A stretch of DNA of 64,000 nt from Verrucomicrobiota bacterium. Lineage in GTDB: Bacteria; Verrucomicrobiota; Verrucomicrobiia; Opitutales; Opitutaceae. Below are positions 9,789-18,963 of this stretch, one piece after another. Each line of letters starts with the position of its first letter. Position 1 is the first letter of the stretch. Both the position numbers and the translations under genes were made by a program. Below the pieces are notes generated by a model. It had not been told where the DNA came from and ran no database searches. It worked only from the letters and a program-made list of their open reading frames with translations. Location: the NCBI GenBank assembly GCA_016721945.1, contig JADKHC010000024.1, forward strand, positions 1 to 64,000, in the 5' to 3' direction.

Positions 9789-11006
9789 ATGCTGCCTTAT
9801 GGTCGCCAATCTATCAGCGAAGACGACATCGTCGCCGTAGTTGACGCCTTGCGTTCAGATTTTTTGACCCAGGGTCCATTGATCGAAGCGTTTGAATCCC
9901 GCTTTGCCGAAACAGTAGGCGCGAAATACGCAGTCGCGGTCAACAGCGCCACCGCCGCGCTCCACCTTGCAATGCGAGTCGCCGGCATCGTCCCAGGCGA
10001 TCGCGTCGTCACCTCGCCCATAACCTTTCTCGCCTCGGCCAATGCCGCCGCCTATGTCGGCGCGACGCCCGATTTCGCCGATATCAATCCCGTTTCTTAT
10101 ACGCTCGATCCGGTGGCGCTTGAGAAATCTTGGGCCGCCAATACGCGCGCCGTAGTGGCGGTGGACTACGCGGGGCAGGCTTGTGATCTCCCAGAGATCG
10201 CGCGCATTGCGCGCAATCGCGGCGCCATCGTCATCGGCGATGCGTGCCACGGAGTCGGTGGCGCGTTTCACCCTTACAACGAACCAGATAAAACCTGGAA
10301 ACTCGGTGGAAACCCCTGGGCGGACATCACCACCTTCAGCTTCCACCCGGTAAAAACCATGACTACGGGCGAAGGCGGCATGCTGGTCACGGATAATCGC
10401 GAATGGGCGGACCAAGCACGCATCTTGCGTTCGCACGGCATCGTCCGCGATCCGTCGCAGTTTTCGCCAATCGAGGCCTGCGCTCCGCTTGCGGAAAAAG
10501 GGACATGGTTCTACGAAATGCAGGAGTTGGGATACAACTATCGCCTCACCGATCTCCAGTGCGCCCTCGGGCTGTCTCAACTCAAACGGCTCGGATCATT
10601 CATCGCCCGCCGACACGAGATAGTCGCCACCTACAATCAAGCCTTTGCTGGACTGAACTGGCTGAAAACTCCCGCCCTTCGAAATCCCGCAGACGCCTCC
10701 ACCACCTCCTGGCATCTTTATACGGTACAAATTGATTTTGATGCTCTGGGCAAAAGCCGAACCGATGTCATGACACAATTGCGTCAAGCAGGCGTCGGCT
10801 CGCAAGTGCTCTATATTCCGGTTTATCTCCAGCCGTGGTATCGCAAAACCTACGGCTATGCTGCGGGCAAATGCCCGGTCGCCGAAGCATTTTATACGCG
10901 TGCGCTCAGCCTGCCGCTGTTTCCCAGCATGACCGAGGCTGATGTTCAGCGAGTAATCCATGCAGTGAAGAAACTCGCCGGGCAATTACCCAAAGGTGCT
11001 CAATGA
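9789..11006 (+). CDS. pseC: UDP-4-keto-6-deoxy-N-acetylhexosamine aminotransferase, PseC
   Basis: The 405-residue DegT/DnrJ/EryC1 aminotransferase has an N-terminal LPYGRQSISEDDI and a PLP site with the Schiff-base lysine in SFHPVKTMTTGEGGM (about residue 190). It adds an amino group at C4 of the PseB product using glutamate. The 3' end overlaps the start of pseF by four bases (ATGA at 11003-11006), a sign of tight translational coupling. Length and motif order are normal for PseC. Confidence 0.94.
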   Translation: MLPYGRQSISEDDIVAVVDALRSDFLTQGPLIEAFESRFAETVGAKYAVAVNSATAALHLAMRVAGIVPGDRVVTSPITFLASANAAAYVGATPDFADINPVSYTLDPVALEKSWAANTRAVVAVDYAGQACDLPEIARIARNRGAIVIGDACHGVGGAFHPYNEPDKTWKLGGNPWADITTFSFHPVKTMTTGEGGMLVTDNREWADQARILRSHGIVRDPSQFSPIEACAPLAEKGTWFYEMQELGYNYRLTDLQCALGLSQLKRLGSFIARRHEIVATYNQAFAGLNWLKTPALRNPADASTTSWHLYTVQIDFDALGKSRTDVMTQLRQAGVGSQVLYIPVYLQPWYRKTYGYAAGKCPVAEAFYTRALSLPLFPSMTEADVQRVIHAVKKLAGQLPKGAQ

Positions 11007-11707
11007 ACTTCGCGATTATTCCTGCACGGGGAGGCAGCAAACGCATCCCACACAAAAACATAAAACTTTTTTACGGGCGCCCCATCATGGCTTACTCCAT
11101 CGCGGCCGCGCTCGAATCTGGGCTTTTTTCACAGGTGGTAGTATCGACTGACGACGAGGAAATTGCCCAGGTAGCGATTCAGCTGGGTGCAACGGTGCCT
11201 TTTCTCCGCCCGCCGGAACTCTCTGGAGACCTCACCCCCACACTGCCCGTCATCAAGCATGCAGTTGAATCTCTTGAGCAGCTTTACGGAGCCTGCACTC
11301 ATGCTTGCTGTATTTATCCGGCCGCACCTTTTGTTCGTTCCTGCGACCTGCAAGCCGGACATGCCAGCTTAGTGAACGACTCCGGACTGAGTTTCGCCAT
11401 GAGCGTCACCTCTTTTCCATTTCCTATCCAACGGGCCCTCAAAATAGGATTAAAAAATCGCATCAGCATGTTCCATCCGGAGCATGAGACTACACGCTCA
11501 CAAGATCTCACGCCTGCATTTCACGACGCAGGACAATTCTACTGGGGCACCGCTGGGGCGTGGAAAAACGCCTCGGGCATTTACTCGTCCGCCACTTCGG
11601 CGGTCCTACTCCCGCGCACACGCGTCCAAGACATTGATACGCTCGAAGACTGGCACCATGCTGAAGCCCTTTTTCGCACACTCCATTTTCCTCAAAATCA
11701 ACCCTAG
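11003..11707 (+). CDS. pseF: Pseudaminic acid cytidylyltransferase, PseF
   Basis: The 234-residue NTP-transferase opens with IIPARGGSKRIPHKNIK, the nucleotide-binding signature of CMP-sialic-type synthetases, and has FFGRP-like YGRPIMAYSI and a C-terminal DIDTLEDWHHAE. PseF couples pseudaminic acid to CMP, making the donor for glycosyltransferases. In many clusters it sits near pseI; here it comes third. The assignment to PseF over NeuA/LegF rests on the neighbouring pseB/C/G/H/I. Confidence 0.92.
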   Translation: MNFAIIPARGGSKRIPHKNIKLFYGRPIMAYSIAAALESGLFSQVVVSTDDEEIAQVAIQLGATVPFLRPPELSGDLTPTLPVIKHAVESLEQLYGACTHACCIYPAAPFVRSCDLQAGHASLVNDSGLSFAMSVTSFPFPIQRALKIGLKNRISMFHPEHETTRSQDLTPAFHDAGQFYWGTAGAWKNASGIYSSATSAVLLPRTRVQDIDTLEDWHHAEALFRTLHFPQNQP

Positions 11708-11720
11708 TACCCCTCTGACC

Positions 11721-12875
11721 ATGCTGCGCTACTGCACTCGCTGTGTCATGCCTGACACCAAGCCAGATCTGAAACTCGACGAACACGGCGTCTGCAACGC
11801 GTGTCGTTCGTACGAACACAGGAAATCAGTTGATTGGGCCACACGCCAAAAAGAGCTAGAACAACTCCTTGCTCGTTATCGCTCCCGTGATGGCTCCAAC
11901 TGGGATTGTATCGTCCCGGTAAGTGGCGGGAAAGACAGCACAACCCAAGTCATCCGAATGCTTCAATTCGGCATGAACCCCCTTTGCGTGACAGCCAGTA
12001 CCTGTGATCTTTCTGAAATAGGACGCCGCAACATAGAAAACATCAAAAACCTTGGCGTCGATTACGTTGAGTTTTCGCCCAACATCCGCGTGCGTAGGAA
12101 ACTCAATCGCCTTGGCCTCGAGCAAGTGGGCGACATCTCTTGGCCAGAACACGTGGGCATTTTCACCATCCCGGTCAGGGCGGCTGTGCAATACAGCGTG
12201 CCACTCCTAATTTGGGGTGAAAATTCACAGAATGAATATGGAGGCCCCGCCGCCGCCGCAGAAAAAAACGCCCTCGACCGACGCTGGCTCGAGGAATTTG
12301 GAGGCATGCTCGGACTGCGCGTGACCGATCTGATCGGACTCATGGGCATCACCCCACGCGATCTCATTCCGTATCAATATCCATCCGACGACGAGCTACA
12401 GCGCGTCGGTGTGACCGGACTTTTTCTCGGGCATTATCTGCCTTGGGACGGGCTCGCCAATACGCTGGTCGCCGTCGCCAACGGTTTCGAGTCCTACCCA
12501 ACCGTAATCGAAGGCTCGGTAGTAAATTACGAGAACGTGGACAACCACCAGACCGGTATCCACGACTACTTCAAATTCCTTAAGTTTGGTTTTGGCCGCG
12601 GCACCGATCTGGCCTGTATGCACACCCGACGCGACCGTATCACACGGCAGGACGCGCTAGAGATGGTTCGCCGCCATGACGGGAAATTCCCGTGGACATA
12701 TCTCGGCAAGCCACTCGAAAAGATCCTCCAGCCGCTCGACCTAAGCGTCGATGACTTCATTAAAATCTGCGACCGTTTCACGAATAAAAAAATCTTCGTC
12801 CGCGATGCCAAGGGTAACTTGGTCAAGGACCGCAGCGGCAACCTAACCAAGATTAATTACGACAATCCGCCCTGA
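11721..12875 (+). CDS. pseA: N-acetyl sugar amidotransferase, PseA/WbuX/WbpG type
   Basis: The ATG at 11721 was chosen because the family begins MxRYCTRCVMPDTKP. The longer open frame upstream overlaps pseF and has no homology. The 384-residue protein has paired cysteines near the N-terminus (CTRC, CNAC, a likely zinc site) and an ATP-pyrophosphatase P-loop SGGKDSTTQ at about residue 73. Such enzymes turn an N-acetyl group into an acetamidino (acetimidoyl) group with ammonia delivered by HisH/HisF-like partners, as known for WbpG in Pseudomonas and PseA in Campylobacter. The next two genes encode exactly those partners. The substrate here is probably a Pse intermediate or CMP-Pse, which is inferred. 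Confidence 0.9.
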   Translation: MLRYCTRCVMPDTKPDLKLDEHGVCNACRSYEHRKSVDWATRQKELEQLLARYRSRDGSNWDCIVPVSGGKDSTTQVIRMLQFGMNPLCVTASTCDLSEIGRRNIENIKNLGVDYVEFSPNIRVRRKLNRLGLEQVGDISWPEHVGIFTIPVRAAVQYSVPLLIWGENSQNEYGGPAAAAEKNALDRRWLEEFGGMLGLRVTDLIGLMGITPRDLIPYQYPSDDELQRVGVTGLFLGHYLPWDGLANTLVAVANGFESYPTVIEGSVVNYENVDNHQTGIHDYFKFLKFGFGRGTDLACMHTRRDRITRQDALEMVRRHDGKFPWTYLGKPLEKILQPLDLSVDDFIKICDRFTNKKIFVRDAKGNLVKDRSGNLTKINYDNPP

Positions 12876-12898
12876 ACGCCGCGACGCTCCGCCTTTGC

Positions 12899-13510
12899 AT
12901 GACCTTGCTCGTGATCAATTATGGAATGGGGAATCTAGCCTCGGTAGGGCGTGCCTTCGAGGAATGTGGTGCCAACGTGTCTATTTCCGAGGACCCCCGC
13001 GACCTCGACTCCGCAGAGCGCATCGTACTACCTGGCGTCGGAGCCTTTCCCGACGGCATGAGGAATTTGATCAAGGCCGGCTGGCCGGAAAAGTTACGCG
13101 AAGTACTACGCAACCCAGAGGTCAAGCTGCTCGGCATCTGCCTCGGCATGCAGTTACTCGCCGAAGTCGGACACGAGGTCGCCGTCACGCCGGGACTCGG
13201 CTTCATTCCTGGAACGGTGAAGCGGTTTATTCCACTGAATGGAGAGCGCGTTCCGCATGTCGGATGGAACGAGATCAACGCCGCGCAACCCCACCCACTG
13301 CTACACACCCTTCCGGAGGGGACAGACTTCTATTTCGTGCACAGCTACCATTTTGAGGCGAGCCGCCCGAAAGACGTCCTCGCGACCACTCAGTACTGCG
13401 GCAAATTCAACGCAGTAGTCGCCTCGGGAAACATCTTCGGAACGCAGTTCCACCCAGAGAAAAGCTCCAAACAGGGCTTTCAACTGATCCGTAATTTTCT
13501 TGCCCTCTGA
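12899..13510 (+). CDS. hisH: HisH-like glutamine amidotransferase subunit for the sugar amidotransferase
   Basis: The 203-residue class I glutamine amidotransferase has PGVGAFPDGM, the nucleophile Cys in GICLGMQLL (about residue 82) and the His/Glu pair in FGTQFHPEKSS. It releases ammonia from glutamine. It starts 24 bp after the amidotransferase and is followed 2 bp later by the HisF-like gene. No other his genes are present, so it most likely serves sugar amidination rather than histidine synthesis, like HisH2/WbuY. The symbol reflects family, not pathway. Confidence 0.9.
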   Translation: MTLLVINYGMGNLASVGRAFEECGANVSISEDPRDLDSAERIVLPGVGAFPDGMRNLIKAGWPEKLREVLRNPEVKLLGICLGMQLLAEVGHEVAVTPGLGFIPGTVKRFIPLNGERVPHVGWNEINAAQPHPLLHTLPEGTDFYFVHSYHFEASRPKDVLATTQYCGKFNAVVASGNIFGTQFHPEKSSKQGFQLIRNFLAL

Positions 13511-13512
13511 CC

Positions 13513-14334
13513 GTGCTCAAGACCCGCATCATTCCAACACTTCTTTGGAAGAACTTCGGCCTGGTGAAGGGCGAGGGCTTCGACAGCTGGCGGCGCGTCG
13601 GCACGGTGTTGCCCGCCATCAAGGTCTACAACACGCGCGATGTGGATGAACTGATTCTGGTGGACATCTGCGCGACGCAGGAAGGGCGCGAGCCCGACTA
13701 CGAATCCATTGCCGAATTCTCGTGCGAATGCTTTATTCCCCTCACCATCGGGGGAGGTATCCAAAACTTGGATCACATCACCCGCCTCCTGCATACCGGC
13801 GCGGACAAGATCACGATCAACACAGCCGCTTACACGAATCCATCGCTCATCTACGAAGCTGCGAACCGCTTCGGCTCGCAGTGCGTCGTGGTCAGCATCG
13901 ATGTGCGGCGCACACCCGCCGGAGGCTACGAATGCTACAGCCACAGTGGCAGCAGCCCCACTGGGCGGGATCCAATAAGCTGGGCACGTCAGGTCGAATT
14001 GCTCGGAGCTGGCGAAATCCTTCTCACCTCCGTCGAGCGCGATGGCACCATGCGCGGCTACGACCTAGAGGTCGTGGCAGCCGTCTCCTCCGCTGTGCGT
14101 ATCCCGGTGATCGCTTCCGGCGGTGCCGGAAACTACGCCCATATGGCCGATGTGATCACGAGCGGGGCGTCCGCGATCGCAGCTGCCAGCATTTTCCACT
14201 TCACCGAACAAACACCACTCGCCGCCAAACACTTCCTCCGTACACACGGCGTTCACGTCCGCCCAGAATACCATCCTAGCGCCGGCTCATCGCCCGCACC
14301 GTCCTTGCCCCCGCTTAATCTCCAGAGCGCATAA
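13513..14334 (+). CDS. hisF: HisF-like cyclase paralogue, ammonia-channelling partner
   Basis: This is a 273-residue TIM-barrel protein with a GTG start two bases after the hisH stop. HisF features are present: IIP at the start, LTIGGGIQN, the SIDVRR strand (equivalent of the second catalytic Asp), SVERDGTMRGYD and IASGGAGN. The first catalytic Asp of true HisF (PCLDVKDG) is replaced: the segment reads PTLLWKN. It therefore probably cannot make imidazole-glycerol phosphate and works as the barrel that conducts ammonia from HisH to the PseA-like enzyme, as with HisF2/WbuZ. A C-terminal Pro/Ser-rich tail of about 20 residues is unusual. Confidence 0.88.
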   Translation: MLKTRIIPTLLWKNFGLVKGEGFDSWRRVGTVLPAIKVYNTRDVDELILVDICATQEGREPDYESIAEFSCECFIPLTIGGGIQNLDHITRLLHTGADKITINTAAYTNPSLIYEAANRFGSQCVVVSIDVRRTPAGGYECYSHSGSSPTGRDPISWARQVELLGAGEILLTSVERDGTMRGYDLEVVAAVSSAVRIPVIASGGAGNYAHMADVITSGASAIAAASIFHFTEQTPLAAKHFLRTHGVHVRPEYHPSAGSSPAPSLPPLNLQSA

Positions 14335-14339
14335 ATCTC

Positions 14340-14996
14340 ATGAGCACACCCAACTTCAAGACCGAACAGGAGGCCTTCTGGCACGGCCAATTCGGCAACG
14401 ATTATATTGCCCGCAATAAGAGCGAACAGCTCCTAGCCGCCAACCTTGCCCTTTTCAGTCGTGCGCTCGCGGGCATCGACAGGATAAAGAGCTGCGTAGA
14501 ATTTGGCGCCAACGTTGGCATGAACCTGCGCGCGTTGAAGCTGCTGTTTCCGGAGTGCGCCCAGCATGCGATCGAAATCAACGCCAGTGCCGTCGCCGAG
14601 CTGAAGGCCACCATGCCCACCATCAACGTCCTGAACGCCTCGCTCCTCGACGTGGACCCAGCCGTGCTGATAGGGCAGGTCGATTTTGCCTTAATTAAAG
14701 GCGTACTGATCCACATCAACCCGGATGCGCTGCCCAACGTATACCAGAAGTTGTATGACGTTTCCCGCCGGTACATTTTTATCTGTGAGTACTACAATCC
14801 AACACCAGTTTCTATCGACTATCGCGGTAACAAGGACAGGCTCTTCAAACGCGATTTCGCAGGTGAAATGCTTGATCGTTTCCCGGACCTGAAGCTCGTT
14901 GACTATGGTTTTCGTTATCGGCGCGATAAGAGTTTCCCCGCAGACGATACCACTTGGTTCCTGCTGGAGAAGCGCCAAGGCGACCCGACGCCATGA
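14340..14996 (+). CDS. Pseudaminic acid biosynthesis-associated methylase
   Basis: The 218-residue class I SAM-dependent methyltransferase opens FKTEQEAFWHGQFGNDYIARN, typical of the methylases found in Pse/Leg clusters. Its SAM-binding loop is EFGANVGMNLRAL, followed by HAIEIN and an acidic strand DFALIKGVLIHINPD. It starts 6 bp after the HisF-like gene and its stop overlaps the next start in ATGA. Its target (hydroxyl, acetamidino or amino group of the nonulosonate) cannot be told from sequence. Confidence 0.85.
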   Translation: MSTPNFKTEQEAFWHGQFGNDYIARNKSEQLLAANLALFSRALAGIDRIKSCVEFGANVGMNLRALKLLFPECAQHAIEINASAVAELKATMPTINVLNASLLDVDPAVLIGQVDFALIKGVLIHINPDALPNVYQKLYDVSRRYIFICEYYNPTPVSIDYRGNKDRLFKRDFAGEMLDRFPDLKLVDYGFRYRRDKSFPADDTTWFLLEKRQGDPTP

Positions 14997-16483
14997 CCCG
15001 TTCCCGCATGAAAACTGTCTTTCGCGCCGATGCCTCCACTGAGTTCGGGGCGGGACACGTCATGCGCTGCCTCGCACTCGGTCAAATGATCGGCATGGAG
15101 AACACCCTTTGGCTGCAAGCGGAAACGAGCGATGGCCTCATCCGACGATTGGAGGAGGAAGGCGCGCAAGTGGAAAAAATCCCAGCAACGCGCGGCACCC
15201 TCTCGGACGCGGACTCGACCCTCGCTCTCGCACAAAGGTTCGGCAGTCGTTGGATCGTGGCGGACGGTTACTGTTTTGACACAGCGTGGCAAAAAAGAAT
15301 CAAGGACGCTGGTTCGAAGCTGCTCTTGCTCGACGACTACGGGCACGCGAATCACTACCACGCCGACCTTGTTCTCAACCAGAATGGCAGCGTCCCTCCC
15401 ACGCGCTACGCCAGCCGCGACACGCACACACGCCTGCTCCTCGGTAGCCAGTTCATCCTGCTCCGCCGCGAGTTTATCCGTGCGGACAAAGATCGACCCA
15501 TTACGAAAGATGCCCGACGAGTCCTTGTCACCTTCGGAGGAGGAGATCATACCAACCAGACATGCGCCGTATTGCGCACCCTGTCTTCCATGCCCATGCT
15601 TGAGTGCATCGTCGTAGCCGGAAGCAACAACCCGCATCTGACAGAGCTTCGCGCGCTGGTCTCCGCCCAAACAGATTCCATGCGCCTGGTGGTCGACGCC
15701 GCGAACATGCCCGAATTGATGCGTTGGGCCGATCTCGCCGTCTCCGCTGCGGGCTCCACAGCATGGGAGTTCGCATATTGCGGTCTTCCCGCCATTCTCG
15801 TGCCAGTTGCGCCAAACCAAAGTGTCGTCGTCGAATACATGCGCACAGAAGGCGTGGGCGAAGTTTTGCTGCCCTCAGAAATCGCGACGCTCCCAGCCCG
15901 GGTGGAATCATTGCTGCGCGATCCGAAGCGACGAGACGCCATGCGACGCAAAGGCCAAGATCTCGTGGATGGACTCGGCGCCGCCCGCGTCGTCACGCAC
16001 CTGCGCGCTGCAGACGTAAATCTACGCAAAGCGACCCCGAAAGATCGTGAACTCTACTTCCGCTGGGCCAATGATCCGGAGGTCAGACGCTCAGCGTTGA
16101 GCACGAAAGACATCTCTTGGGAAAGCCACTGCCGGTGGTTCGAAGACAAACTGAACGATCCGATCAGCCTTCTGTACCTCGCCCAAGATGAGCGAGGCTC
16201 TCCCCTCGGCCAGATTCGATTCGACTTTGCAGATCGCGAGCACGCTGAGATCGATGTGAGCATCGAATCTACACTACGCGGCAGCGGCGTTGGCTCTGCC
16301 CTCATCTGCCGTGGCGTGAACGCCTTTTTCGAAGAAACTGGGTTGTCGACCGCAGTAGCCCACGTGCGCACGGAGAACTCTCCATCCCAAGCCGCATTCG
16401 AAAACGCCGGCTTCCGCCTCAAAGGAACGACCGAACTGCGCGGCTGCCGCGTGAATATCTTCACCCTGTCCCGCCATGAATGA
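14993..16483 (+). CDS. pseG: PseG-PseH fusion: UDP-sugar hydrolase plus N-acetyltransferase
   Basis: The start at 14993 overlaps the previous stop; a second ATG at 15008 is possible. The 496-residue protein joins two Pse enzymes. Residues about 6-340 are PseG (FRADASTEFGAGHVMRCLALG, later CGLPAILVPVAPNQ), which removes UDP from 2,4-diacetamido-2,4,6-trideoxy-L-altrose. Residues about 345-496 are a GNAT domain of PseH type (LRKATPKDRELYFRWANDPEVRR, acetyl-CoA loop LRGSGVGSALI, TENSPSQAAFENAGF), which acetylates the C4 amine. Fusing consecutive steps, in the order H then G, would channel the intermediate. The gene overlaps the next one by 8 bases. Confidence 0.92.
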   Translation: MTRSRMKTVFRADASTEFGAGHVMRCLALGQMIGMENTLWLQAETSDGLIRRLEEEGAQVEKIPATRGTLSDADSTLALAQRFGSRWIVADGYCFDTAWQKRIKDAGSKLLLLDDYGHANHYHADLVLNQNGSVPPTRYASRDTHTRLLLGSQFILLRREFIRADKDRPITKDARRVLVTFGGGDHTNQTCAVLRTLSSMPMLECIVVAGSNNPHLTELRALVSAQTDSMRLVVDAANMPELMRWADLAVSAAGSTAWEFAYCGLPAILVPVAPNQSVVVEYMRTEGVGEVLLPSEIATLPARVESLLRDPKRRDAMRRKGQDLVDGLGAARVVTHLRAADVNLRKATPKDRELYFRWANDPEVRRSALSTKDISWESHCRWFEDKLNDPISLLYLAQDERGSPLGQIRFDFADREHAEIDVSIESTLRGSGVGSALICRGVNAFFEETGLSTAVAHVRTENSPSQAAFENAGFRLKGTTELRGCRVNIFTLSRHE

Positions 16484-17183
16484 GCCCACTTACCTCGTTG
16501 TCGGCTCCAAGCCCTGGAATCGCCACGTATTCCAAACAGTTTTGCGAACGAAACCAGGGCGGTGGCGTTTCATCAGCGAACGCGACGAACTAACCCACGC
16601 ACGACTGCTGGCCGACGCCCCACATTATGTATTTTTCCTCCACTGGTCGTGGAAGGTGCCCGCCGATATCGTGCGAGATTTCGAGTGTATCTGTTTTCAC
16701 ATGACGGACGTGCCCTATGGCCGGGGGGGAAGCCCGCTGCAAAATCTCATCGTTCGCGGCCATCACGAAACTAAGCTGACAGCCTTGCGCATGACCGCCG
16801 AGCTCGATGCAGGACCCGTTTACCTCAAACGCCCATTGTCGCTTGAGGGTAGCGCTGAAGAGATCCTGATGCGCGCCAATACCATTTCCGCCGCAATGAT
16901 CGAAGAGATCCTCCAAACCTCATCAAAACCCACGCCCCAGAGCGGGCCGGTAACTGTCTTTAAACGACGCACCCCTGCCGAAAGCGAGGTGCCATCGCTT
17001 CCGTCGGTTGAGGCGATGCACGACTTCATCCGCATGCTGGACGCGGAGGGGTATCCTCGCGCCTTCATCGAACTGAACGGCTTTCATTACGAGTTCTCAC
17101 GCGCATCGCTGCGTGACGGACGCATCGCAGCCGATGTGACGATCACCCCAATCCAGAAAACTCAGCAGGAGGAAGCCAAATGA
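16476..17183 (+). CDS. Formyltransferase-family protein of the Pse operon
   Basis: The 235-residue protein resembles the N-terminal catalytic domain of methionyl-tRNA formyltransferases, with ICFHMTDVPYGRGGSPLQN as the active-site stretch and ELDAGPVYLK later. It is too short and too divergent for tRNA formylation. It overlaps both neighbours (start before the pseG-pseH stop, stop over the pseI start), so it belongs to the sugar pathway. Sugar N-formyltransferases use formyl-tetrahydrofolate to formylate an amino sugar. A formylated Pse derivative is therefore likely but inferred; the folate site was not verified residue by residue. Confidence 0.75.
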   Translation: MNEPTYLVVGSKPWNRHVFQTVLRTKPGRWRFISERDELTHARLLADAPHYVFFLHWSWKVPADIVRDFECICFHMTDVPYGRGGSPLQNLIVRGHHETKLTALRMTAELDAGPVYLKRPLSLEGSAEEILMRANTISAAMIEEILQTSSKPTPQSGPVTVFKRRTPAESEVPSLPSVEAMHDFIRMLDAEGYPRAFIELNGFHYEFSRASLRDGRIAADVTITPIQKTQQEEAK

Positions 17184-18233
17184 GGTCCCATGTTACAATC
17201 GCCGGCCACGTAATCGGCCCGGGTCACCCAGCCTACATCATCGCCGAAATGTCGGCCAATCATAACCAGGACTTCTCACAGGCACTGGAGATCATCAAAG
17301 CTGCCAAAAAGTGCGGTGCCGACGCGATCAAGCTTCAGACCTACACGCCCGACACGATGACACTCAACGAGAGCACTCCCATTTTTCAGATCGGCAAAGG
17401 CACCATCTGGGAAGGCCGCAATCTCCACGACTTGTATAGTGAGGCCTTCACTCCTTGGGACTGGCAGCCCAAACTCAAAAAGGCCGCCAACGATCTAGGA
17501 CTGGACTGCTTCTCCACCCCCTTCGATGCAACGGCAGTCGACTTTCTGGAGTCGATGGATGTACCTGCGCACAAGATCGCCTCATTTGAGTTGGTAGGAT
17601 ATCCCTCTCATCAGGCGTGTCGCGCGCACCGGCAAGCCGATGATCATGTCGACCGGTATGGCCACCCTTGCCGAGATCGACGACGCGGTTCGCGCTTTTC
17701 GCGAGGCGGGAGGCACCCAGCTCGCGCTCCTGAAATGCACAAGTGCCTACCCATCGCCGGCCTCTGATATGAACCTGCGCACCATCCCGCACTTGGCCGA
17801 AGCGTTCGGTGTACCGGCTGGACTTTCCGATCACACACTTGGCATTGCGATCCCTGTAGCCGCCGTCGCAATAGGTGCCTGTATCATCGAAAAACACTTC
17901 ACTCTCTCCCGCGCAAGGCCCGGTCCAGACAGCGCTTTTTCGCTCGAGCCACATGAATTTAACGCGATGGTTCAAGCCGTGCGAACCACCGAACAAGCAC
18001 TAGGCGGGATCAGCTACCAAGTACTCGAAAACGAAAAAGCCAGCCGCGTTTTTCGCCGTTCGCTTTTCGTGATCGCGGATATGCAGCTAGGTGAATTTTT
18101 TTCGGCCAAAAACGTGGGATGCATCCGGCCGAGTCACGGCTTGGCGCCGAAACATCTGGACCGCATCCTAGGCCGCAAGGCTACCGCGCCAATCGTCCGC
18201 GGCACACCCTTAAGCTGGGACCTGATCGCCTAA
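17180..18233 (+). pseudogene. pseI: Pseudaminic acid synthase PseI, broken by a one-base frameshift
   Basis: The start at 17180 overlaps the preceding stop (ATGA). The first frame matches PseI/NeuB from AYIIAEMSANHNQD to HKIASFELV, then turns to nonsense. The second frame, read from base 17598, restores DIPLIRRVARTGKPMIMSTGMA and runs through KCTSAYP, GLSDHTLG and a C-terminal antifreeze-like SAF domain (about FRRSLFVIADM onward). One extra G at 17597 (GTAGGAT for GTAGAT) explains everything; corrected length is 350 residues. PseI condenses the 6-deoxy-altrose derivative with phosphoenolpyruvate to give pseudaminic acid. Because all other Pse genes are intact, a sequence error is at least as likely as real loss. 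Confidence 0.9.
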
Positions 18234-18240
18234 TCCACCC

Positions 18241-18915
18241 ATGAATATCCTAATCGCAGCCGCCCATCCCGACGACGAAGTACTAGGCATTGGCGCATCC
18301 ATCGCCCGCTGGGTTCGTGAAGGCCATCAGGTCTCCGTCCTGTTCTTCACCGACGGCGTCGGGGCTCGCGGCCGAAACACCGCCGCCGCAAAAATCCGGA
18401 AGAAAGCCGCGCAGAAAGTCGCCGCAACGCTCGGCTTTTCCATCGCAGGCTTCGGCAAGTTTCCAGACAACCAGCTCGATAGCGTGCCACTTCTGAAAAT
18501 CGTCCAAACCATTGAGCATGCTAAGAAAAAATTCCTGCCCGAACTAGTCTACACCCATTTCTGGGGAGACTTGAATGTCGACCACCGCTTGGTTTTGGAG
18601 GCCGTGCTGACAGCTTTCCGTCCTAAACCCGGAGAAAAGTGCCGCTCGATTCAATGTTTTGAAGTAGCAAGTGCGACCGAGTGGGGCAGCCCAGCCGCAG
18701 CCTTTCGCCCGAATAATTACATCGAGGTATCCGCTGAAGACGTGAAGAAAGCGTTGCATGCCTATAAAGCGTACACACGCGAGGTACAAGCCGACCCGCA
18801 CATCCGTTCCGTAGAAGCTTTTCTCGCCCGTCGTGCACTTCGCGGCCGCGAAGTGGGCTACGAGTGGGCCGAAGGTTTAATGCAATGTCGCCAGCTTGAT
18901 CCGCTCCCGGCTTAG
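18241..18915 (+). CDS. PIG-L/LmbE-family N-deacetylase
   Basis: The 224-residue zinc-dependent deacetylase has the AHPDDEVLGIGA motif at residues 8-19 and the second metal motif THFWGDLNVDHRLV. The family removes N-acetyl groups from amino sugars (GlcNAc-PI, mycothiol precursors, nucleotide sugars). It starts 8 bp after pseI and ends the operon. An attractive inference is that it frees an amino group of the nonulosonate that is then formylated by the enzyme at 16476. The exact substrate is unknown. Confidence 0.88.
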   Translation: MNILIAAAHPDDEVLGIGASIARWVREGHQVSVLFFTDGVGARGRNTAAAKIRKKAAQKVAATLGFSIAGFGKFPDNQLDSVPLLKIVQTIEHAKKKFLPELVYTHFWGDLNVDHRLVLEAVLTAFRPKPGEKCRSIQCFEVASATEWGSPAAAFRPNNYIEVSAEDVKKALHAYKAYTREVQADPHIRSVEAFLARRALRGREVGYEWAEGLMQCRQLDPLPA

Positions 18916-18963
18916 GCACCCACTCCTGCCTAAACGATCCTCCACGGGATTGAGCGCAAAGAC

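Noticed and set aside
12899..14334. HisH and HisF as parts of a histidine operon
   Set aside because: No other his genes are nearby, the HisF-like protein lacks the first catalytic Asp, and both are coupled to a sugar amidotransferase inside a Pse operon.
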